In this document: positions 1 to 10,386 of the stretch, one piece after another
Layout of the letters: the number at the start of each line of letters is the position of its first letter
Position numbering within the stretch: the first letter of the stretch is position 1
Assembly: GCF_010183535.1 (NCBI RefSeq)
Contig: NC_071333.1
Location: 6,384,587-6,448,586 of the forward strand
DNA from: Caenorhabditis remanei
Taxonomy: Eukaryota; Nematoda; Chromadorea; Rhabditida; Rhabditidae
Direction of reading: 5' to 3'
DNA: 64,000 bases
Translations under genes and position numbers: made by a program
The notes under the pieces: model-generated
The model's input: the letters and a program-made list of their open reading frames with translations, nothing else
Told to the model about the DNA's origin: nothing
Database searches by the model: none

Positions 1-100
1 ACAAAAGAGATAGAGAGCGAAACTCCCTCTCTCTCTTCAAAGCTATTGATTGGTAGGTAAGAGAGCTTTGCTCGTACTTATTGCTATCCCCTCAGTTCAA

Positions 101-1995
101 ATGTCAACTCATGAGTCTCACTGCTCTTATTGCATCAACATAAATTGCTCATTCAAAAACTGTCTGCTTGTGAAATGTAGCCACTGTCATATCCCGTTAC
201 ATCCATGCAAACTTGAGGAACATATTGAGGAAGTTTGTCGGCGGGTGAGTATTAAATGTTGGTCTCTCACAAAAGAAGGATGAAACTTGCAGGCTCCTAC
301 TAAATGCACAAATCACTTAAATGGGTGTCCAATCATTTTAATACGAGAGAAAATCGCAGGACATTTACCGAATTGCGTTGCTAGTATTGTTGTTTGTTCT
401 AGGTGATTTGGCTGCGCAAAACAAGGAATATCAGAAAAAAATTTCAGAGATCGGTGTCGGAAATTGAATACCAAGGCTTGCAAACTACAATTAAAGCATT
501 TGGGAAGAAAAAATGAATTTCTACCGGTTGATGAGGAAGATGACTTGGATATTCAGTTGGCATGCTATGATCAAAATCTTATCGCAGGAAGTTATCATTT
601 TTCCCGATCTAATAGAGTTCAACAACGTGATTCAATCCATCCAACACATCCATTGATTCCATTGAGAAATATGGTAAACTGATAAGTTTGCCCTAGAAAA
701 CTTTTTTTTCAGCCATATGATATGACAACATCACCATATAACCTAGATGATAGTAGTGAAGATGAGCAACGTGAAAAGGTAGAGCTCGTATTTTCAACTA
801 TTCATTCAAACATCAACTTTCAGAGGGAAAAACTGAAAAAATCACGCATGGTGTTTGCTAATTGTTACATGTGCCAAATCGACCCGTCTGTACAACATTT
901 ACACACACTTGGTAATGGTGCAGATATTGAAAAACTGAAAAAAAGGAGAATGACCCCACAAGTTATGGATCAATTTCATGAGAAACTGAACCTTAAAGTG
1001 AGTATTTTTCCAAACAAAATAATTTTTCCAGTTTTTAGGTGAGTATTGTGGTTGAGAACGCTCCAGAATCAACCCTCAAAAGTGAGAATATAAGAGAAAT
1101 CAAAAAAGGAGGGACCTTTTACACTTTAAAGTGTCTGAAAACTGTGCGAAGGTCTGAATACGGCGATCATTGTCTGTCACAGCACACACAGTCGATTGAC
1201 CAGATGAACGAAATGATTTTGAGGTTATTTTTGAAACTAAATCGGTTTATTGCACAAGTTTTTAAATTTAAGATGCCCAAACTGGACGAGAGGATGTCAG
1301 TTTAGTACACACCGAGTTCGTCCAAAAACGGGAAAGCTAAAGTGAGTGACCAAGCGTTTTATGTTTTTTGAAGCAGTGGGTTTTAACGAATTACTGTTAC
1401 AGATTCCACCCAACAACTGCTACATTATCTCACCAACCTGTACCTGATGCTCAATTTGTCCAAGACGACGGCTCTCCTTCTAATAGAACTCTTGATAATC
1501 TTCCACTTTGGTGCTATGAGCTGCTGGCAATGTATTTACCCAGTTCATCACTGTATAACTTATCCTTGACTAGCAGGTGAGTTGAATTTCCAAATTCTTA
1601 TGTAATAAGGGACAATTTTAGAAAACTGCGTGAAGTAGTTTTCATTGGGTGCAATAAACGCTGTTATATCGAATCCGTGTGGCACCCACTAAAGAAAGGA
1701 AGTTGGATTCAGAAAGACTTTGTGAGTGTTCTCACTAATCTGATCACCCAGAGAAGTTATTCTTCAGGTTTGGAAGATTAGTTCAACGGAGCCACCACCA
1801 GCATTAGAGTGGGCAGTACCTGTCGATCTTTCACACCATATTTCACAATGCTCGTATTTCGATGGCGTTGTGTATGAAGAAAAACTTATTCCTGTATTTC
1901 CGAGAAACTTGGAGAACGATATCTGGAATGGTTTCACAAATGAACTCTCGGAGAAATCTATTCGAGCAGAGATACAAGATATTTTGGATGAATGA
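101..1995 (+). CDS. TRAF-zinc-finger F-box protein, FBXO30/FBXO40-like
   Basis: A likely substrate receptor for an SCF (Skp1-Cullin1-F-box) ubiquitin ligase. I read nine exons, 101-244, 293-402, 448-673, 713-997, 1039-1223, 1273-1341, 1403-1576, 1622-1721 and 1768-1995, which join in phase to 506 residues. The start at 101 puts M-S-T-H-E-S just before the first CxxC, as in vertebrate FBXO30. An N-terminal zinc-finger region carries paired C/H motifs (HCSYC, KCSHCHIPLHPC, NGCPI, GHLPNC). The middle holds the family motif GTFYTL...KTVRRSEYGDHCLSQHTQ, followed by CPNWTRGCQF and FHP. An F-box follows in exons 7-8 (NLPLWCYELLAMYLPSSSLYNLSLTS), then a WKIS segment. Domain order and motif spacing match FBXO30/40 throughout, so the family call is strong. 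The C-terminal end is less certain: an open block at 2143-2268 may be an alternative last exon. Confidence 0.85.
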
Positions 1996-2142
1996 TAGAG
2001 AATCTGATTTGTGAATGAATGTGTAGTTCAATTGTTCCGGTGACAGTAGTGGCATTTTATTTCAAGTCGAAAGTTATATGTACTTTTAAATTTTCAAACT
2101 TTTATCCTATTAATTCACCTTTTGTTTTTTTTTCATTGACAG

Positions 2143-2268
2143 TTGAAGCCTTTTCAAGAAACTCATTCTAATGAAGATGAAGGTGCGAATATCAGTTCTA
2201 ACGTCTTGGAAGAGGAATATGGGCGGAAAATGTTTGTTGATCTTGATTGTGACGATATTGCATTTTGA
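2143..2268 (+). other. Possible alternative terminal exon of the FBXO30/40-like gene
   Basis: A T-rich acceptor (cattgacag) precedes 42 open codons that start L-K-P-F-Q-E, are rich in Glu and Asp, and end with a TGA at 2266-2268. An AATAAA lies downstream near 2404. No strong phase-0 donor links it to the preceding exon, which already stops at 1993-1995. It is either an alternative 3' exon or a relic. Confidence 0.35.
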
Positions 2269-3327
2269 ATCGAATTGATTTTAACTAGAACAGTGCTCTA
2301 TCAAAGAAAAATGAAAACAAAAACGAAAATCATTTAACAACTGTTTTAGCTACAACGTTCAACAACTTCTATTATCATTATTGTTAAAACGGGATTGTTT
2401 TTAAATAAAACAGGTTAGATGTGATTTTGTGTTCATTTTAATAGAAATTGGGAGTCTACACCGAGTCCACTATGTTGAAAAAATGTCAAGCTCTCCAACA
2501 AACTTGTAAATTTTAGCCTATGATATGGACAAACACACACATTGAGTTGGTGAATCATAGGTTCAGTTTTCCTTGAAAATCCGGGAGTGTAAACAAACAT
2601 AAGATATCATTTTTTTATAGTATATACAAATAAAATATTCTTCGAAAGAAAAACACAAAATTAGTTATTTGTCCGTCGATTTGCTTGATATTGCAGAAAA
2701 AAGCTATTCATGTACTTAATTTTCGTCTTCTCCCCAGATGTGTTTCTTTCTAATTGGCCAAACTATCACTTGTCTGCTCTGTAAACAAATGTTTTGATAT
2801 TCAACGACTTTGTTGTATATCCCTTTCTAAGAAAAGTACATTTAGAAAAAAAAACAAGTCACTGATGTGAGTGCGTCAATCCCTACCCGATGGCTCAAAT
2901 TCTTGCTATTTGACTCTTAATACTGAAACCCGAGAATTGTGGTTTGGGTTGAGTCTGTGAGTACGAAGAGAAGAAATTTTGATGATTTGTATTTGCACTT
3001 TTTACATTTGAGGAAGTAGTCAAATCAGTAAACTAAAAATGGTTTATTGCTGAACTCAAGAAAATAAATTAGTTTCATCAGCACCTTCAGACACTTATTT
3101 GTTGATGGATTGTGCTTGTATGTTTACGATATTTTGGTCAGATGAAGAGAAAAAGCAGTATCGGGGAAAAAAGAAAAAAAATGGAATGATAGAAGAGAAC
3201 AAATTCCGAATCATAAATAAAAAAGAACAATTCAGATAAGACGAACATTTGGAACTGATACAGACAGGAGTAGAGAAGAACACATATTGAATGCATTCAA
3301 CTATAATTTGTATTGGCTCCAAACGAG
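2269..3327. other. 3' UTR and intergenic DNA
   Basis: AT-rich convergent intergenic region between the FBXO30/40-like gene and the membrane-protein gene on the other strand. A polyadenylation-type AATAAA occurs near 2404. I see no coding exon or RNA gene. Confidence 0.5.
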
Positions 3328-4910
3328 TTATTGAATCTGAAAATGAACAAATTTGAGTACTATTAAAAAAAAAAAAGCCAACCTGCCTTTCAATAAATTC
3401 TGCTGACATTCCAATGCAACGGACTTGAAAATGGTTATGTGCAATTTTTTGTTGTTTAGTGAAGCTGAAAGATTTAATTAAGAAAAAATACAATTGCGTA
3501 ATCGCTCACCAGTGAGGGCGTTTAATGCTATCAATCCGTGAGAATTCATGTACCAATGCATCCATATTGTTCATTGACTCTCGATGAGGGGAAGCCTCGC
3601 TATACGGAAATACGAGGAAATGTGGATTCTCGCGTTCCATGGATAATCGAAGTTGCTCGTTTCGCCATTTCTCCCCATGAGCCAACCATTGTTCTTCAGC
3701 TGAGTTTCTCGATGGTCTGAAATGTTTTCCCTTGTTTTCATATGAATGTTTTTCACTTGATACCTAGGTGTCGGGGTCGGTCTGGATGTCTCAGGATCAT
3801 CGCTGGAATCCAAAATAGATTGACATGCCGGAGCAGTGTGGATAACTGATGTTCGAACAATTCCGTCCCCTAGATCGTTCATGATATTCCGATAATAAGA
3901 AGTTTCCATGGAGTATTGGATAGCCTGTAATGAAAATAAAGATGTTTTTGCAGACAAGCTGCAGTCCTTCGGGAAAACGTGTTATTTCAAAACATTGTAT
4001 AATGGCACTGACGATGTATCTGTCTGTCTACATGTTTTGCAAAACAGTATTCTGAGTACCGTACCTGAATCAAAAACGGAATTCCACGAATATTCTTCAT
4101 CACAGCTTCAGTTGTATCCCTTGTGATCATTTCCTCCGGTATTTGTTCTCTTTGCTTCTGATACTTTTTTGCTTTCTACAAAAATTACAGAAATACAAAT
4201 TGTAGTTTAGGTATAAAATTTCGAAAACGAATATCCCCGTACGTCAATGAAGTGCACATGTTCAAAGTGTATGTAGGGTAGTGCACCACTTGACACCATT
4301 CATTTTTTAATCAAATGCCCCCAGAAAGTTTGAAGAGAATGAAGTGACACAGAGTGCATTGGAAATATAATTATTATCTATTTTCAAATCAATTATGAGT
4401 CCTTTTCTTTTTGCGCATTAATAATTTAAAAGCGTGTGACAAACAAACTTTCGATTTTCCTATCCGAGAGAAAAAGGAGCGATCGAAGTACTCTCGTCTC
4501 TTTTCAGTTCTTTCGGTGCACCGAGTGCAAACTCGAAATATATCTTTCGTTAGTTGCGGTCATAAGGTTACCAGAAGTTCAGTTCTAACAAAAAAGCTCG
4601 AAAATCATTTTCTTCGTTATCGGTCATTAATAAATTATAAGCTAACGTATCGAGTTACGGGTAAAGCCCTGACTTACCGATGACTGAATGAACCACGCGA
4701 TAGCAGATAGAACCATTCCAACAAACCCGAGAATTGTGAGAATTCCAGAAAGCATTAGAAGATCATTTTGCATTATTCCAACACCCAGACCTTAATATTG
4801 AAAGTCATCTCAATCCTAATAGATTCTGAGGGATGAAACCTACCAACTAGAAAAATTCCCAAATTAATCACAGCCACAAAAATGAAAAAGAAACGCAAAA
4901 GACGCCGCAT
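3328..4910 (-). CDS. Small two-pass membrane protein of unknown function
   Basis: Seven exons on the minus strand, 4910-4844, 4790-4678, 4175-4065, 3924-3764, 3716-3510, 3464-3383 and 3336-3328, join in phase to 249 residues. The protein opens with M-R-R-L-L-R and a hydrophobic stretch (FFFIFVAVINLGIFLVGLGVG). A second hydrophobic helix follows (MLSGILTILGFVGMVLSAIAWFI), then a basic Lys/Gln segment and a long hydrophilic tail with an RPTPTPR stretch. The two helices with a short loop suggest a small membrane protein with a large cytosolic C-terminus. I recognise no family. The 502-bp second intron (4176-4677) is long for this gene and could hold regulatory sequence. The consistent phase across six introns is the main evidence that the gene is real; the nine-base last exon is the weakest part. 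Confidence 0.65.
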
Positions 4911-7900
4911 TGTTGTCCGTCCAAGAGAGATCCAAAAGCTTGGCTGGAAGATGAAAATAATGAGTTCTGGACGAAAAAAGAAAAATAATGAAACGCTTTT
5001 TCCTTATTTCAAGGAAGCAACAAACAACGAGGAAAGTCAACGTGAATTGAAAATGTGAGAAAAAAAAAGAATTGTTTTCGTTAGGTTGAAATTGCACAAA
5101 ATGGATAACATGAAATAGACAAAATATGGATTCAAGATGCTAAATAATTATTTTCTGACAAAAGATGAGAGATGATTAGATTAAATTCAATAATGCTACA
5201 ATTGAGAACAACTGAACACATGAGAAAGGACAAACTGTGACTCTGCTTGTTTCCTTTCTCTTATCCCGATGCAACTCTTTCTCTCAAACAGCTTTGGCTA
5301 AAATGGGCGGAGCTTCGGCTATACAAGGCGGGACTTCTAGAGCAGAAAAAAGTAGATGCGTCGCACTGGATGGCTGAGTTTGAAAGGATAAAAACGTGAA
5401 AATGAGGCAAAGAACTCGAAATTGGATGCAGGAAAAAATGAGTCTTTTTTCAGTCTCCTTCATTGCTAGCCGAGAAATTTTAGAGGTTTTTTTGGCTAAT
5501 GACCGACCCCGCAAGCTTCCCCTATAAACACGAGTTTATTTTTGGGGAAGAGATAGAGGGACACAAATGTATTGAAACCTAAAATTTGATCTAGCCGCTT
5601 GCGCGCACGTTTTTGCGGCAGATTTCCTTCTGAATTGCTAAAGAATGCTCATTAGACGTTAGATGTTGTGCGCATAAGAGAAAAATATATTGAGAGAAAG
5701 AAAGAAGTATGAAAAAACGAGTACAACCGAAGATTTGCGGAAATGTTGTGTCGGATGGAGAGGAAGTCCAATAAAAGGTGAAAGTGGTTGGACTGGCACA
5801 GAATGAGGTGATTCGATGAAATTTTGTGTCAGAAGATATCAGATTTTATGAATTTATACAAAATTTTGTATTTGTCATACCCAGATGTACTGAGTGCGCG
5901 CACCATCAGTGCACATGAGTGCACAATTTATGTCAGTTTCTTCTTGACGTGGTTTCGTCATCGATAGCCGAGGAAATGTGTCTGTGGGGAGAAATTGTGG
6001 TGTAACAAACAGTGAATGATTTCAAAACTTCAAAAGAGATGGCTGTGAAAGGAAAATGAGTAGGAGGTGATGAGGTTGGTGAATGACTGCAATACATGTG
6101 TAACAAAATTTCGAAGAGAAGATCATACACTTTATAATTTCTAAATGCACTATAAGAAATTTTTTCGAAATGGTTGAGTTTCGCAATGCTGTGTAGTAGT
6201 GAATCAACATGTTCTACGGCCATGAAATTTGTATAAATGTAGTAGATTTGAAATCACTTTGAAAATCATATAAACTGTTATCATCTTTTTAGATCAGAAG
6301 CAACTTTCAAACTAATCCCAAAAATCTGCGGAAGTTAAGGGAGTAAAAAATAATTTCACTTCCTTATGACATAATCTGTAGGAAAAAAAGCTCACCAAAT
6401 TTTCTTCTGACTGATTTTTGATAAAAAATATTTGTCTGATTCATAACAAGAATAGAAACCAACAAACCTATTTGAATAAATCAAATTACGGTCATGTGTT
6501 CGATAAGATGCTAGAGGCAATGTCTCGTGACGTAGAGTCCTAGCCCTTTCAGTATTATTTTAGACCTTTCAAGTGAGGTCTCGAATGATTGGATTAAGAA
6601 TCAAAGCTTCCGTTGAGTATGCCTCCACTATTAGTTTCAAGACCACACCGGATGTTTTGCATCCGTGAACCGCGTATTGTTCTTGTTCGAATTTCAAACC
6701 TTCTACAGGATCGAAAATTACTTTTTTTTATTTCGTACACTCTTCCCATCTGAAATTCTAATTAAAATAATTGCTGGATGTGCGTGACATCTATCATGTG
6801 ACTATCTTCAAAATCTTCGAAATAACTTTTTTGAAGTTTGTGTTTTAATAAAGAGTTGCGGCTATTATTTTTTGAATTTAGGATATATTGGAAGAAAAAC
6901 AATGAAATTGGTTAGAAAAGATACAAGATGAACTCAAATGAAAAAATAAACGTGTTTGCAGTGATAAATCGGCATGGCCACAATTTCAGTCAGATGAGGC
7001 TCTCACGGCCAACTCTAAATTGGAGAAGATAAAATTGGAGAGAGTTTGACAAAATGTGATCGGACATTTTTAAAGCCAAATACCTTTCACAACAACGATG
7101 AGTAAGGTCGACAAGAGAAGGAAATAATTTCTGGGACGACATTTATGACGATTTGGTCTGAGGATGGGAGCGAAGGACTAGACACTGCATGACAATGATC
7201 TGACTTGATGTCTATTTTTCAGAACTTGTTTTTATTTTCTGTTCTAAGTTTTTTCTAGTTTTATTCGACTCATTGGAAAAGGAGTGAGAAATGTTTGATT
7301 CAAAAATATGGAACATATATTCTAAAAATGGTGAAGTAGTTTTCAAAAACTTAATGTGACAATTTCACTCTATCTTTTTTTCTAGCTGGAAGTAATTTAA
7401 ATTGGTACAAAACTGTGAGAAATATTTACGAGAAATCATGACAATTATTTCTTCATCTAAAAATCGAATTTGTGTGCCTCGCGGAATAAACTCAAATTTT
7501 GGCAACAACACCGAAAAAGTTGGGGCGCATGTTGAAAACAGAGAAGATGGTGTGAAGTGAAGAAGTGTAATTGCATACTTCGAGATATGTTTGCGCTGTG
7601 CTCCACCGTGACGTTATAACACATCATCAGTTTCGAATTCCCTCCACCGCAAAAAGTGCATGATAATTCAAAGACACCAGATGGAGTTTCAGTGCACCGT
7701 AATTATGGTACACACTTCGGGAGAGCATAACTTACAGAAAGTTTGGATATGTTATCTGCGTGTAGCAAACAAATTCTCACACGTTGGGAAAATTCATTAT
7801 GTTTAGAAAAAATGAAGTGTGAAGTATGAAATGAATGTTAGCGACGTTGAATGTTTGCGACATTTGCACACAACACAAAAAGGAAGAAATGAGAAGAAAC

Positions 7901-9038
7901 TTGCAAAAAGGGAGTTTTTCGGTGTAAATTGAGAACATTGGAGAACATGTGACAACGCTTTTTTCCTGTCCAAAAGGAAGAAGGGACTCTGGAGGCGCAC
8001 GAAATTTGAGATTTTGAACAACTTTTCCACTCTGGTAATGTTGGTGCCAAATGGTTTTTGAATTCTCTCATTTTTGTCTGACCACATACATTTTGAAATT
8101 GGTTCTAAAATAATAGAGGTTTGAAAGATCACTAAAACTAAGTTTAGAGAAAAATAAAATACAAAGGGGGTTCTCAGAATTGCACATTTTATATATGCGT
8201 CTCTGTATTCATATGTTTCCTGTTCCAATTATAAAGGTTCCGGTATTTATAAAATACGAAAGAACTCCTAAATTGAAGGAAACGTGAATGCAAGTGTCTT
8301 TCTTTTGGTCTTCAGAAAAACGAAGAATTACGGGTTCAGGTTTTGTTGAGAACGAAGAAAGATTTTCTATTTTAGATATAGCTATCGGTCAAGGGGACAT
8401 CAACAATTTGAATGCAGATGACCTCCGTGTTTACATGAAAATAATTAAAGAATGTGTTCCATCTCCCGACAACATTAGACATAGAGCCTCGTGAACAATT
8501 AAAACTGCTTGAAACAATATGTAAGATAAATTGAAATCAACATGTGAACTATTCCAGTTATTACGAGTAATGTAAGCATGTCCGCCTGTTTGACGTTTTT
8601 CAGAAAAAATATTTTATAGAAACAGAAGATTTGAATAAAATCAAACTTGAAACTCTTACGAAATTTTAGAATCATATGTCCTGAAGAATAAGCTTTTCCC
8701 ATTTGATGTTGGGTTCTTGGTATCTGGACTAACTCCAAAAAAAAACAGTTTAAATCTGTGGAACGATGTATGAGCAAGTTCGATGTACAGGTGTCTAAAT
8801 CACACAAAAACAGAAATTTAACATCTTTTTTAAACCCGTTGCTATTGACGTGCTTCAGATATTCAATCTTTGTTTTGAATATTCAGTGAATTTGTATAAC
8901 AGTTAATGTTTTCAGACATTATGTCGAAAGTTGGATAACTTTTTTTCAGTAAATATGCAGATTTTCTGTTTTTCTGCTATGTATGATTTTCCTTGCAAAA
9001 AAACATTTTTATTCAACAAAGAAAACTTGGTAATCTTA
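4911..9038. other. Long intergenic region, no clear gene
   Basis: About 4 kb of AT-rich DNA. Open frames on both strands (for example 5284-5514 and 7803-8228) are biased by simple A- and T-rich composition and lack domain signatures. The one segment with gene-like character is at 8288-8494. Confidence 0.5.
8288..8494 (+). CDS. Possible small or fragmentary coding exon
   Basis: A 68-codon open frame whose second half looks protein-like. The part from about 8379 follows a ttttag acceptor-like site and encodes D-I-A-I-G-Q-G-D-I-N-N-L-N-A-D-D-L-R-V-Y and then K-E-C-V-P-S-P-D-N-I. I do not recognise the family. It may be an internal exon of a decayed gene, because no partner exons are obvious nearby. 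Confidence 0.25.
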   Translation: MQVSFFWSSEKRRITGSGFVENEERFSILDIAIGQGDINNLNADDLRVYMKIIKECVPSPDNIRHRAS

Positions 9039-9661
9039 CATGGGAATGAACCGGAGTGTCCCTCCTGAACTCTTCCCATATTTTGTAGTTGTGTCTGACG
9101 TAACCTAGTAAAATTGAAAATTGTAGCTCTCGGGGGTTTCGTAGAGTTACACAACTTTTTTGAAATTTTTCAAAAAATTTTTGTATAGGGATACGTGGAA
9201 AAGCTGAAATTTTTCAACAAAACCGAAATAACTCCCGTAACTCAAAGGCTCGACTTATATTTGAACACATATAAAGACACAACTCGGTGTAAGAAGTACG
9301 CAGGTGGTCGTCCCAAGTTCCCCGATCGTCGAAATTTGGCATTTGTCGTTACCTCACAATGACGTTTTTTCAAACTTTCAACTGCAGCTCATCACGTTAT
9401 GTTTTTTGTTGAGTGATCGAAATAGAGCTTTTGAAGTCGGTGTTAGTACCTATTGAATGAGCCTAAAACCATCACGGTAGCTCAAAAACTCAAAAAGTGA
9501 CGAGTTCTCAAAATAGAGGCTTCGAAATTTTTGAAAACTTTCAAAAAATTGTATAACTCTACGAAACCTCCGAGAGCGCAGCTATAATTTTTGATTTTTC
9601 TTAGTTACTTATGTACAAAATATGGGAAGATTTCAGGGGGACACTCCGGGTCATTCCCATG
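9039..9661. mobile_element. 623-bp inverted-repeat element (MITE) with TTA target duplication
   Basis: The left end starts CATGGGAATGA(A)CCGGAGTGTCCC and the right end is its imperfect reverse complement, GGGACACTCCGGGTCATTCCCATG. The inverted similarity continues inward for about 130 bp, including the TTTGTAGTTGTGTCTGACGTAA / TTAGTTACTTATGTACAAA and CTACGAAACC regions. The sequence TTA sits directly outside both ends (9036-9038 and 9662-9664), as expected for a PIF/Harbinger (Tourist-like) insertion. There is no transposase frame inside. Confidence 0.8.
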
Positions 9662-9741
9662 TTAGTGATACCATGAAATTCTTGAAATTGATTTCGTCTT
9701 CTCCAGCTAATTGGGTAACAGACCATTAATATTGGTTGAGA

Positions 9742-9755
9742 CCCCCCCCCCCCCC
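9742..9755 (+). repeat. Poly-C tract
   Basis: A homopolymer run of about 14 C (GAGACCCCCC...ATTTCC) shortly after the inverted-repeat element. Its exact length is probably unreliable in assemblies. Confidence 0.7.
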
Positions 9756-10386
9756 ATTTCCTCATCTGGGTTCACGTCAATTCTATGTCCTTTTATTTAT
9801 TCGCGACACACACCTGATACACACACCTCCGGCCCGGCAATTAAGTATGGATCAAGCAGCAGATGACTCTTTGAGAGAAAAACCGACGTCTTGCTCAATC
9901 TGATTTGAACGGTTCTTTGACGAAAGTGGTAACCATGAGCCCAAAACCGTGACCACAAAAAGATTAGCAAATGCAATTAACAGCTTTTCATCAAAAACTG
10001 GCAGATGGTGGTTAGCAGTCTGTTTTGAAACATTGCAAGATTAAGTTTCTTATTTTTTGTCAGAAAAATGAGTATTTCGATCCGAGTGGTTGAGGACATA
10101 TTGGGTTTCCAAAAAAGATTTTACACTAATATTTGACTGGACTGGTTTCAAATCAAGATCCTGATTTAAAAGTAAACATGATTTTCGATCGTGTTGTCAT
10201 ATATTCATTTCTGGAAATAAAATTCAAAGAGATTTGAAAATTGTCAATATACGTAACTTTTTATGAGAGTTGTCAGTAAAGAAAAGGGAGCAACGCGTTT
10301 TCTAATCGACATCTTATCAGTCTTCATTTTTATATTTTAATCTGAATGCCTGTATATTACTCTTATCGATGTAATTTTCAGGAACA

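Noticed and set aside
3571..3957. 128-codon minus-strand frame read straight through
   Set aside because: It runs through an intron; splicing at 3764 and 3716 gives a better protein and keeps phase with both neighbours.
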